Below, piece after piece: positions 31,113-39,373 of a stretch of 42,168 bases of DNA; within the stretch, counting starts at the first letter, position 1; every line of letters begins with the position of its first letter. The notes beneath the pieces were generated by a model. That model was given only the letters and a program-made list of their open reading frames with translations. It made no database searches and was not told the origin of the DNA. Origin of the DNA: Novosphingobium album (ex Hu et al. 2023). GTDB taxonomy: Bacteria > Pseudomonadota > Alphaproteobacteria > Sphingomonadales > Sphingomonadaceae. Location of the stretch: positions 1 to 42,168 of the forward strand of contig NZ_JALHLE010000032.1 of NCBI RefSeq assembly GCF_022832385.1, given 5' to 3'. Both the position numbers and the translations under genes were made by a program.

Positions 31113-31733
31113 CTAGTTGCCGCCCCGATGGGTGGGCAGGCCGAGCGACCAGTGGATTGCCGCGCCGCGCAAGGCAAAGCCTGCCGCCACAGCCAATGTC
31201 CATGTCAGTCCCGGTGTCAGGCCGATGGCCATGCCTGCAGCGGCCACCCCTGCTGCCAGCGCTGCAGCTGTGACGTAGAGTTCGGGACGCATCAGGATTG
31301 AGGGCAAACCCGCCAGCACGTCGCGGATGATGCCGCCCACGCACCCCGTCACCACCCCCATTAGTATGGCCGGGACCGGCGGCACGCCCCACGCAAGCGC
31401 CTTGATCGTGCCGAGAACCGAATAGACCGCCAGGCCGAGGGCGTCGGCCCAGTCCAGCGCGCGGCCTTCCCACCAATGCACAGGCGTGAACCACGCCACC
31501 AGCGCAACGGCCAGGCATACTGGCGCCACGGTGGCGTCATGTACCCAGAATACTGGCGCTCCGATCAGCAGGTCGCGTACCGAGCCGCCTCCGACGCCGG
31601 TCACCAGCGCGAAGAAGGCGACGGTTACGAACGTTTGCTTGAGCCGGGCCGCCGCCAGGGCGCCCGTCAGGGCAAAAACGGCGATCCCGATGAGGTCTAG
31701 GGCAGCGGGCAAGACGGGTTCGACTAGGGGCAT
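31113..31733 (-). CDS. TRIC-type cation channel (UPF0126)
   Basis: A 206-residue membrane protein of the UPF0126/TRIC family, trimeric channels for K+ in prokaryotes. The protein is an internal duplication: FALTGALAAARLKQ and GVGGGSVRDLLIG in the first half, GCVGGIIRDVLAGLPSIL in the second, with seven hydrophobic segments. The ATG at 31733 has AAAGG 8 bases before it; an ATG at 31754 adds seven residues. It faces away from the P450 gene. Only 3 bases separate its stop from that of the preceding gene (convergent). Confidence 0.88.
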   Translation of the reverse strand: MPLVEPVLPAALDLIGIAVFALTGALAAARLKQTFVTVAFFALVTGVGGGSVRDLLIGAPVFWVHDATVAPVCLAVALVAWFTPVHWWEGRALDWADALGLAVYSVLGTIKALAWGVPPVPAILMGVVTGCVGGIIRDVLAGLPSILMRPELYVTAAALAAGVAAAGMAIGLTPGLTWTLAVAAGFALRGAAIHWSLGLPTHRGGN

Positions 31734-31778
31734 GCCGGGGCCTTTAACATGCAAAGCGATTCTTTACTGTCATTGAAA

Positions 31779-31799
31779 TATGATACACTAAGGATCATA
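31779..31799 (+). promoter_or_regulatory. Operator-like palindrome before the P450
   Basis: TATGAT (31779-31784) and ATCATA (31794-31799), separated by nine bases, are perfect inverted arms in an AT-rich gap between the divergent TRIC and P450 genes. A promoter for the P450 probably overlaps (TTGAAA at 31773-31778, then TCATAA 16 bases on). It looks like a site for a dimeric repressor. Confidence 0.45.
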
Positions 31800-31822
31800 A
31801 AGACTTTCGGGAGAAGAACTGC

Positions 31823-33124
31823 GTGTCTTACGAAAATGCGGACTGGTATTCCGACGTTTCGCTGGTCGATGATCCGCACGCCTATTTTGACTATCTGCGC
31901 GCGCAGGGGCCGGTGGTACGCCTTCCGTATCGGGGGGCTGTGGCGGTGGTCGGCTATGACGAGACTGTCCAGCTTATGCTGGACACCGAGCACTTCTCCG
32001 AAATTAATGCGGTGACCGGCGGGCTCGTCGAACTGCCATTCGCGCCGGAGGGTGACGATATCGCAGACGCATTGGAGGCAGCACGGGGCAAGATCGACTT
32101 TGCCGATCAGATCGTCGCTGAGAGGGGGCACCGGCATGCGGACTTGCGCTCCGTGCTCTCGCGGCTGTTCACGCCAAGCCGTTTGAAACAGCTTCAATCG
32201 CAGCTTCTGGCGACGGCGGAAGGCCTCATCGACGAGTTCCACGCGGACGGTAAAGTCGATATCGTGCGCCAGTACGGCGGCCCCTACGGTGCGCTCGTCA
32301 TCTCGGACCTGCTGGGTCTTTCGGACAAGATGCGGGACAAGTGCCGCCGTCTCCTTGAGGGCACGCTGCCGGTGCCGATGGACGCCACCAAGGAAGACAT
32401 GATGAAAAATCCGCTGGTTCCGGTGGGCAAAGACCTGTTCGGCCTGATTGCGAAGCGGCGTCTGGCGAATAATCCCCTACTGAGACCGCTGCAAGGTCTG
32501 CTGGCGCACGAGGACATTCTGAACGAGCTGGCGCAGGCGACATTTCCCGACGGCTCGAAGCCGTCACTCGTGGACGTGACCGGGCTGGCCGCGTTCCTGT
32601 TCGGGGCGGGGCAGGACACGACGAACCGTCTGCTGGCCAATGGCTTCAAGGTCATCGCCACGCGGCCCGACATCCAGGCGGAACTGCGCGCCAATTCGAA
32701 GCGCATCGAGGACTTCATCGAAGAACTGCTGCGCTACGACGGTTCGGTGAAGAGCGGTGGCCGGATCTGCCAGAAGAGCACCACCCTGGGCGGCGTGGAG
32801 ATCAAGGCCGGAACGCCGGTCCTGATGAGCCACATGGCCGCCAACCGCGATCCGCGCCGTTTCCCCGATCCGCACGTATTCGACATGGACCGGCCGAAGC
32901 TGAAGGAACACCTGGCATTTGGGCGCGGGGCGCATACGTGCATCGGCGCGCCGCTTGCCCGGCGCGAGGTGGCGACCAGTATCGAACGGCTGCTGGCGCG
33001 AATGGGCAACATCCGCCTGTCCGAAGCGCATCATGGCCCCGAAGGCGCGCGCCGTTTCGAATATGAGCCGACCTACGTGCTGCGGGCGCTCAAGAGCCTG
33101 CATCTGGAGTTCGATCCGCTCTGA
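31823..33124 (+). CDS. Cytochrome P450 monooxygenase
   Basis: A 433-residue soluble bacterial-class P450. The oxygen-binding I-helix motif is AGQDTT (residues 262-267), the ExxR pair lies in EELLRYD, and the heme loop is FGRGAHTCIGAPLARRE with axial Cys373. The start is GTG at 31823 with a GGAGAAG site. No ferredoxin or ferredoxin reductase gene is near, so electron partners are elsewhere. The substrate is unknown; sphingomonad P450s commonly oxidise terpenoids or aromatics. It has its own upstream palindrome. Confidence 0.93.
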   Translation: MSYENADWYSDVSLVDDPHAYFDYLRAQGPVVRLPYRGAVAVVGYDETVQLMLDTEHFSEINAVTGGLVELPFAPEGDDIADALEAARGKIDFADQIVAERGHRHADLRSVLSRLFTPSRLKQLQSQLLATAEGLIDEFHADGKVDIVRQYGGPYGALVISDLLGLSDKMRDKCRRLLEGTLPVPMDATKEDMMKNPLVPVGKDLFGLIAKRRLANNPLLRPLQGLLAHEDILNELAQATFPDGSKPSLVDVTGLAAFLFGAGQDTTNRLLANGFKVIATRPDIQAELRANSKRIEDFIEELLRYDGSVKSGGRICQKSTTLGGVEIKAGTPVLMSHMAANRDPRRFPDPHVFDMDRPKLKEHLAFGRGAHTCIGAPLARREVATSIERLLARMGNIRLSEAHHGPEGARRFEYEPTYVLRALKSLHLEFDPL

Positions 33125-33192
33125 GGGCAGGGTTGCGCCCATGCGCAAGAGGGGTAGGGTGCCGTCATCTCTGAATTGACGGAAATCCCCCC

Positions 33193-34878
33193 ATGAAATC
33201 CATGAAGCTTCTTTCTCCCGCAGCCCTGCTGCTGGCGAGCGCGGCCTGTGCGCAGGCGCCCGCTAACGTGGCGTCCGCGCCGGTCCCGGCGCCTGCCGAA
33301 CCGGCATACAGTCTTGCCGCGCAGAAGGCGAAGCTGGCGACGATCCCGATGGATGTCGACACCGCCTTTCTCAACCCGGAGCAGCGCGATGTCGTGAACC
33401 TGCTGATCAAGGCGTCGGACCTGCTGAGCGAGGTCTATCTGCGCCAGCGCTATGCCGAAAACCCGCAGGTGCGCCGCGCGATTTCGATGAACCGCCGCGC
33501 CGACCGCGACCTGTTGGTCGAGATGTTCGACCGGAATTTCGGGCCGTGGGACGAACTGGCCGAGCTGCATCCGTTCTGGGGCACGACGCCGATGCCCGAA
33601 GGCGCGGGCTTCTATCCGGAGGACCTCACGCGCAGCGAGCTGGAAGCGTACATTGCCGCGCATCCCGATCAGAAGGAGGCGCTGCTCAGCCCCTATACCG
33701 TGGTGAAGCGGCAGGGGGACAGGCTGGGCGCGGTGCCTTATTCGGTAGAGTACAAGCAGTGGCTGGAACCGGCGGCAGCGCTGCTCGAACAGGCGGCGGC
33801 AAAGACCAGCAATCCCAGCCTGAAGAAGTTCCTCACGCTGCGCGCGCAAGCCTTTCGCACCGATGACTACTTCGAGAGCGAACTGGCGTGGATGAACCTC
33901 AAGGACACGCCCATCGAAGTCGCGATCGGGCCTTACGAGGTCTATACCGACCGCCTGATGGGGGCGAAAACCGCGTTCGAGAGCTTCGTGACGCTCAAGG
34001 ACCCGGCGGAATCGGCGGCGCTTGCCAAGTACAAGAACTACCTAAAGGACATGGAAGCCAACCTGCCGATCGAGGACAAGTACAAGAACTTCCAGCGCGG
34101 CTTTGCCAGCCCGATCGCCGTGGCCGAGCAGGTCCACGGCGGTGGCGACAATGTCCCCGGGCCGCAGACGGTGGCTTTCAACCTGCCCAATGACGAGCGC
34201 GTGCGCGAGGCCAAGGGGGCCAAGAAGGTGATCCTCTCGAACGTGCTGGGCGCGAAGTTCGAGCGCATCCTGAAGCCGATGGGAGCGCTGGTGCTTGAAC
34301 CGGCGCAGGCCGGGCTCGTGGCCAAGAAGTACATGCAGTACGAAACGCTGTTCCACGAACTGTCGCACAGCCTCGGGCCGGGCACGATCGTGGTCAACGG
34401 CGAGAAGACCACCGTCGACAAGGCGTTGAAGGAACAGAACTCCGCACTCGAGGAGGCCAAGGCCGATGTCGCGGGTGTGTGGAACATCCTGCTGATGATG
34501 CAGAAGGGCGAGATTCCGGCGGCCGAGAAGCCACGGCTTTTCGCCACCTACTTCACCGGCATCTTCCGCGCGGTCCGCTTCGGTGCGGTCGAGGCACATG
34601 GCAAGGGCGCGGCGCTGCAATACGCTTACCTGCGTTCGCATGGAGCCTTCACCTACGATCCTGCTACGAAACGCTACGCCGTCGATGATGCGAAGATGCA
34701 GGAGGGCGTGCGCGATCTGCTGCACGACATCCTGATGCTGCAGGCGCTCGGCGACTATGACGGCACCAAGGCCTTCATGGCGAAATGGGCGAAGCTCGAT
34801 CCGGAGGCCGAAGCGGCGATCGCGTCGATGGATGCGATCCCGGTCGACATCAAGCCGGTCTATCCGGACGCGATCTGA
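33193..34878 (+). CDS. M49-like (DPP III type) zinc peptidase
   Basis: A 561-residue protein with an exported N-terminus ending SAACAQA; a lipobox is weak, so it may be soluble in the periplasm. It resembles the bacterial dipeptidyl-peptidase III (M49) family: zinc motif FHELSHSLG with His388, Glu389 and His392, and the second motif EEAKAD (Glu420-Glu421). Classical M49 enzymes have the longer HELLGH; this one has the five-residue form. An ATG three codons later is an alternative start. Peptidase activity is inferred; related proteins are sometimes annotated as Zn-dependent hydrolase. Confidence 0.8.
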   Translation: MKSMKLLSPAALLLASAACAQAPANVASAPVPAPAEPAYSLAAQKAKLATIPMDVDTAFLNPEQRDVVNLLIKASDLLSEVYLRQRYAENPQVRRAISMNRRADRDLLVEMFDRNFGPWDELAELHPFWGTTPMPEGAGFYPEDLTRSELEAYIAAHPDQKEALLSPYTVVKRQGDRLGAVPYSVEYKQWLEPAAALLEQAAAKTSNPSLKKFLTLRAQAFRTDDYFESELAWMNLKDTPIEVAIGPYEVYTDRLMGAKTAFESFVTLKDPAESAALAKYKNYLKDMEANLPIEDKYKNFQRGFASPIAVAEQVHGGGDNVPGPQTVAFNLPNDERVREAKGAKKVILSNVLGAKFERILKPMGALVLEPAQAGLVAKKYMQYETLFHELSHSLGPGTIVVNGEKTTVDKALKEQNSALEEAKADVAGVWNILLMMQKGEIPAAEKPRLFATYFTGIFRAVRFGAVEAHGKGAALQYAYLRSHGAFTYDPATKRYAVDDAKMQEGVRDLLHDILMLQALGDYDGTKAFMAKWAKLDPEAEAAIASMDAIPVDIKPVYPDAI

Positions 34879-34885
34879 CGTTCGC

Positions 34886-34914
34886 GAACGGTGCCGCTCA
34901 GTGCGGCACCGTTC
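34886..34914. terminator. Two-way hairpin at convergent gene ends
   Basis: Perfect 12-pair stem, GAACGGTGCCGC (34886-34897) with GCGGCACCGTTC (34903-34914), loop TCAGT. The loop contains the stop codon of the SulP gene (complement of TCA at 34898-34900), so the stem lies partly in coding sequence. It sits 7 bases after the stop of the M49-like gene. No T-run on either side, so efficiency is uncertain. Confidence 0.6.
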
Positions 34915-36385
34915 CGAGTTCGAAGCCGGTCTTGTCGTGCAGGGCGAACTTGTCGACGATGTCGGCGCTTGCTTCGTTGTAGCCGATGACCTTCACGTCG
35001 GCGCCGCCCTTGGCGAGCTTGCCCACGATCTTGTCGAGCGCATCGACCGAGGAGATATCCCACAGGTGCGCGTGGGTCATGTCGATCATGACCTTGGGGG
35101 CGGTTTCCTTCTCGGTCTCCATCTGCTCGATGAAGCGGTGGACCGAGGCGAAGAAGATTTCGCCCGAGACGCGGTAGGTCGCGGTCTGGCCGTCGGCGCT
35201 CACTTCGCGGGCGACGCGGAACAGGCGCTGCACCTTCTGCGCGAAGAAGATGCCCGAGAGCAGCACGCCCGCGCCGACCCCCATGGAGAGGTCATGCGTC
35301 GCGACGACGACGACCACGGTGGTGATCATCACCACCGAGCTCTGCCAGGGATGGCGGCGCAGGTTGGGGATCGAGTTCCACGAGAAAGTGCCGATCGACA
35401 CCATGATCATCACCGCGACCAGCGAGGGCATCGGCACCTGTCCGACCCAGGGGCCGAGAATGGCGAGCAGGATGAACAGGAAGAAGCCCGCGATGAAGGT
35501 CGAGAGGCGTCCGCGCCCTCCCGAAGTAACGTTGATCACCGACTGGCCGATCATCGCACAGCCGCCCATGCCGCCGAACAGGGCGGCGACGATATTGGCG
35601 ATACCCTGACCCCGGCACTCGTAGCGCTTGTAGGAATCGGTCTCGGTCATGTCGTCGACGATCTGCGCGGTCAGCAGCGATTCGAGCAGGCCGACGGCGG
35701 CCATGGCCCCGGCGGTGGGCGCGATGATGCGCAGCGTTTCAAAGGTCAGGGGCACATGTGGCAACCCGAAGGTGGGCAGGCCGGAGGGCAGCTCCCCCAT
35801 ATCGGCCACGGTGTGAACCGGCAGGCCCATCCCGATCGAGAGAACCGACAGAACGAGGATCGAGACCAGCGGGGAGGGCACCGCTGTCGTTACGCGCGGG
35901 AACAGGTAGATAATCGCGAGGCCGCCCAAAACCATGGCATAGGTGTGCCAGGTTACGTCCATCAGCTGCGGCAACTGCGCCATGAAGATCAGGATCGCCA
36001 GCGCGTTGACGAAGCCGGTGATGACCGAGCGCGAAACGAACTGCATCAGCAGGTTGAGGCGCAGCAGTCCGGCGACGATCTGGATCACACCCATCAGGAT
36101 GGTCGCTGCGAAGAGGTATTCGACGCCGTGGTCACGCACCAGCGGACCGACGAGAACCGCGACCGAGGCGGTAGCCGCCGAGACCATGCCCGGCCGTCCG
36201 CCGGTGAACGAAATGACGATGGCGATGGCGACAGAGGCCCACAGGCCGACCGCCGGATCGACGCCCGCGATGATGGAGAAGCCGATGGCCTCGGGGATCA
36301 GCGCTAGCGCCACGACGATCCCCGCAAGAACGTCGGCGCGTATGTTGCCAAGCCAGTCCTGACGGAAATTGGAGATGAAAGGCAT
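34898..36385 (-). CDS. SulP-family anion transporter with STAS domain
   Basis: A 495-residue SulP (SLC26-like) inner-membrane transporter for sulfate, bicarbonate or other anions. The membrane part opens with ADVLAGIVVALALIPEAIGFSIIAGVDPAVGLWAS, the family signature, and the cytoplasmic STAS domain is at the C-terminus (VMIDMTHAHLWDISSVDALDKIV). The frame is open to 36490, but the ATG at 36385 begins the normal protein (MPFISNFRQDW). The transported anion cannot be told from sequence alone. It is downstream of Atm1 on the same strand with a 149-base gap. Confidence 0.9.
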   Translation of the reverse strand: MPFISNFRQDWLGNIRADVLAGIVVALALIPEAIGFSIIAGVDPAVGLWASVAIAIVISFTGGRPGMVSAATASVAVLVGPLVRDHGVEYLFAATILMGVIQIVAGLLRLNLLMQFVSRSVITGFVNALAILIFMAQLPQLMDVTWHTYAMVLGGLAIIYLFPRVTTAVPSPLVSILVLSVLSIGMGLPVHTVADMGELPSGLPTFGLPHVPLTFETLRIIAPTAGAMAAVGLLESLLTAQIVDDMTETDSYKRYECRGQGIANIVAALFGGMGGCAMIGQSVINVTSGGRGRLSTFIAGFFLFILLAILGPWVGQVPMPSLVAVMIMVSIGTFSWNSIPNLRRHPWQSSVVMITTVVVVVATHDLSMGVGAGVLLSGIFFAQKVQRLFRVAREVSADGQTATYRVSGEIFFASVHRFIEQMETEKETAPKVMIDMTHAHLWDISSVDALDKIVGKLAKGGADVKVIGYNEASADIVDKFALHDKTGFELGTVPH

Positions 36386-36534
36386 AGGTTCGTCCAGCCG
36401 CAAGGGGCCGTGCCACTCGTTGATGCAGGCTCGGCCGATTTCGGGAAGGCGAGCGCCTTCGCACCCGCAGCAATTCGTGCGCGCGGCCATGCCTTATCGG
36501 GGCGGATCGTGCAACCCGCAGGCTGAAACGGCGG

Positions 36535-38355
36535 TTACTCCGCCGCCTCGCGCATCGCTTCGGCTTCAGCCGCCTGCCGAGTCCACATTTCGGCATAGAG
36601 GCCACCGAAGCGCAGCAGTTCCGCGTGGCTGCCGCTTTCGGCCAGACGCCCTTCGTTGAGCACGAGGATCTTGTCCGCATCGGCGATGGTCGAAAGCCGG
36701 TGGGCAATCGAGATCGAGGTGCGGTGCTCGGCCACGCGGTGCAGAGTGGCGAGAATGTCCTGCTCGGTGCGGGTGTCGAGTGCGCTGGTCGCTTCGTCGA
36801 GCAGCAGGATCGGCGGGTTCTTAACCAGCGTGCGGGCAATCGCTACGCGCTGCTTCTCGCCCCCGGAAAGCTTGAGGCCGCGCTCGCCTACTTCGGTTTC
36901 GAAGCCCTTGGGCAGGCGGCCGATCAGGCCCATAAGTGCGGCACCCTGCGCGGCGGCCTCGATGTCGGGCTGCGTCGCATCGTCGCGGCCGTAGCCGATG
37001 TTGTAGCCGATGGTGTCGTTGAACAGCACCGAATCCTGCGGGACGACGCCGATCGCCGCACGCAAGGACGCCTGCGTGACATTGCGGATATCCTGCCCGT
37101 CGATCAGGATGCGCCCTTCTTGCGGATCGTAGAAGCGGAACAGCAGCCGTGCGAGAGTGGACTTGCCCGCACCCGAAGGGCCGACGACGGCGTGGGCCTT
37201 GCCCGCGGGCACCTCGAACGAGAGGCCGTGCAGGATCGTGCGGTCCTTCTCGTATCCGAACACGACGTTGTCGAAGATCACCGACGGCTTGCGGATGATG
37301 AGGGCAGGGGCGTTCGGCCGGTCAGAAACTTCGACATCTGTATCGAGCAGGCGGAACATCTCGGCCATGTCGATCAGGCCCTGCCGGATCGTACGATAGA
37401 CCATGCCGAGCATGTCGAGCGGACGGAACAGCTGGGTCAGATAAGTCTGCACGAAGACGAGCTGGCCCGCCGTGTATTTGCCCTGATACCAACCCCATAC
37501 GGTCCACGCGAGCGCGGCCGCCATCAGCAGGTTTACCACCACGGCCTGCGCGATGTTGAGCATGCCGAGCGAGTTCTCGCTCTTCACGGCTGCCTTGGCA
37601 TAGGCGCGCGTGGCCTGCGCGTAGCGTTCTTCCTCGCGGTGCTCGGCGGAGAAGTACTTCACCGTCTCGTAGTTGAGTAGCGAATCGACGGCGCGGGCCA
37701 GCGCCTGCCCGTCGAGCCGGTTCATCTGCTCGCGCAGCTTTGTGCGCCACTCGGTGATCGTGCGCGTCACCCAGATGTAGGCAGCAATGGCCACGGCGGT
37801 CGCCGCGACGAGACCGATGCCGAAGTTGAGATAGAAGATGACCGCCACGATTGCGAGCTGCAGCACGGTCGGCGCGATGTTGAACAGCATGAAGTAGAGC
37901 ATCGTGTCGATGCTCTTGGTTCCGCGCTCGATTGTCTTGGTCACCTCGCCGGTGCGCCGTGCCAGATGGAAGCGCAGCGAAAGGCGGTGCAGCTGGCCGA
38001 AGACGTTCTCCGCCAGCGCACGCGTGGCATCCTGCCCGACGCGTTCGAAAACGATATTGCGCATGTTGTCGAACGTGGTCTGGGCAAGCCGACCGGCGGC
38101 GTAGCCCAGCACCGTCCACATCGCGAGCTGCACCAGTTTGGGGCCGGTCGCTCCCATCGCATCGACAGCCCACTTGAGCAGATAGGGCAGGGTCAGCTGC
38201 GTTCCGGTCGATGCCAGGATGAACAGGCAGGCAATCACGATCCGCCAGCGCAGTGCCTTGTTATCTGCAGGCCAGAGGTAGGGCAGAAAGCGCAGCAGGG
38301 TGCGCCAGCCATCGTGGCGGGCGTTTGGATCGTTGACGGTAGTATCGGGTGGCAT
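36535..38355 (-). CDS. atm1: Atm1-type ABC exporter
   Basis: A 606-residue half-size ABC exporter (membrane domain fused to ATPase), homologous to mitochondrial Atm1/ABCB7. The closest known relative I recall is the Novosphingobium aromaticivorans protein, crystallised with glutathione and linked to heavy-metal detoxification. Start MPPDTTVNDPNARHDGWRTL matches its N-terminus. The substrate pocket region (SIDTMLYFMLFNIAPTV, RTITEWRTKLREQMNRL) is conserved. Walker A GPSGAGKST has Lys398, then LSGGEKQRVAIAR, LLLDEATSALD and the switch His in SIAHRLST. It likely exports glutathione conjugates or persulfide species. Confidence 0.95.
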   Translation of the reverse strand: MPPDTTVNDPNARHDGWRTLLRFLPYLWPADNKALRWRIVIACLFILASTGTQLTLPYLLKWAVDAMGATGPKLVQLAMWTVLGYAAGRLAQTTFDNMRNIVFERVGQDATRALAENVFGQLHRLSLRFHLARRTGEVTKTIERGTKSIDTMLYFMLFNIAPTVLQLAIVAVIFYLNFGIGLVAATAVAIAAYIWVTRTITEWRTKLREQMNRLDGQALARAVDSLLNYETVKYFSAEHREEERYAQATRAYAKAAVKSENSLGMLNIAQAVVVNLLMAAALAWTVWGWYQGKYTAGQLVFVQTYLTQLFRPLDMLGMVYRTIRQGLIDMAEMFRLLDTDVEVSDRPNAPALIIRKPSVIFDNVVFGYEKDRTILHGLSFEVPAGKAHAVVGPSGAGKSTLARLLFRFYDPQEGRILIDGQDIRNVTQASLRAAIGVVPQDSVLFNDTIGYNIGYGRDDATQPDIEAAAQGAALMGLIGRLPKGFETEVGERGLKLSGGEKQRVAIARTLVKNPPILLLDEATSALDTRTEQDILATLHRVAEHRTSISIAHRLSTIADADKILVLNEGRLAESGSHAELLRFGGLYAEMWTRQAAEAEAMREAAE

Positions 38356-38401
38356 CGGCGTTATTTAGGGTTCCCGCCGCCCGACGCAATCGCCTCTCGT
38401 A

Positions 38402-39325
38402 TTATCCCGGCAGATCGAACAGGATCTTGCGCGAGGTGAAATCGATGGCGACGCGCTTGAACGCGCGCAATTCACGCATGCCCAGAAAGATGGCGGGACG
38501 CGAGCGCAGGCCAAGTTCGCGAAAGGCCGGGGCATCGGCATAGGCGATGGCCACGTTGCTGATCCTCAGGTTGTTGACCTTGAGCTCTCGCGCCGTTCCT
38601 ACGTCGGCGGTGATTTCATGGCCGGTCGCGCTCATGAGCGTGGCAACGTTCATGGTATTCCTGCGCATCGCCTGTTGCAGGGCAAGGTTACCGACCGTCG
38701 TGCTGGAGCCGGTGTCGATGACGACATCGACCCGTACACCTTCGATTGTGGCGTTGGTCATGATGAGGCGGCCGGAACGCTTGCGGGCGCGCACGACGAT
38801 TTCATAACCGCTGCTGCCCCCCAACTCGTGGGCTCCGCCAATCGCGATCGTGTTGTTGGTGAAGTCAAGCAACACGCGCTGGTCCTGCAGGCTGTCGGTG
38901 CCGAGGATGCCGTCCGCGCCGATATGCTGGTTGTCCAGCAGCGGCACGACCAGCCCATAGAGTTCCTGTCGTCCGAAGCCGAGCGTCTCGACGCGGGCAG
39001 TGCCGACCCGGTCTTCTCCGGCCATGCTGACGATGCGAACCTGCGGTCCCGGCATCAGACCGAGGCTATCTGCGACTCTGGTCGAAACCACGGTCCGCTG
39101 GGATCCGGTATCGATCAGGAAACGGTATGGTCCACTGCCTTCTACCGCGACATTCACGGTCATGCGTTCATAGAGATCCGCGTCGCCCTGCAGCGTTTCG
39201 GCATCTTCGGGCGCGGTCGGGCGCACTGGCGTCGTGCCCAGAATCACCGGATCGGCGATCAGCAACGCCAGCGCAAGCGCTGTTCCAGACATATCCTGCT
39301 CCACTGGGCGTGTTGTCCGCCCCAT
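38402..39325 (-). CDS. Two-domain retropepsin-like aspartic protease
   Basis: A 307-residue protein with a hydrophobic N-terminus, probably exported, and two retroviral-protease-like halves. Each half has a DTGS active site: Asp72 in FLIDTGSQRTVVS and Asp204 in VVIDTGSSTTVGN. A single chain with both halves is like a pepsin-type enzyme rather than a retroviral homodimer. ILGTDSL and FLGMRELRAF are the matching flap-distal motifs. The ATG at 39325 has CCGGAAA before it; an ATG at 39292 is possible. It lies 46 bases before the Atm1 gene on the same strand, so the two may be co-transcribed. Confidence 0.85.
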   Translation of the reverse strand: MGRTTRPVEQDMSGTALALALLIADPVILGTTPVRPTAPEDAETLQGDADLYERMTVNVAVEGSGPYRFLIDTGSQRTVVSTRVADSLGLMPGPQVRIVSMAGEDRVGTARVETLGFGRQELYGLVVPLLDNQHIGADGILGTDSLQDQRVLLDFTNNTIAIGGAHELGGSSGYEIVVRARKRSGRLIMTNATIEGVRVDVVIDTGSSTTVGNLALQQAMRRNTMNVATLMSATGHEITADVGTARELKVNNLRISNVAIAYADAPAFRELGLRSRPAIFLGMRELRAFKRVAIDFTSRKILFDLPG

Positions 39326-39373
39326 GTTTTTCCGGCTGGAACAGTATCACGAGTGGGGCTGAAGCGCCACGAT

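Noticed and set aside
34757..36307. A 516-codon plus-strand frame opposite the SulP gene
   Set aside because: Composition is Asp/His/Arg-rich as expected for the antisense of a membrane-protein gene; no membrane or domain pattern and no ribosome site.
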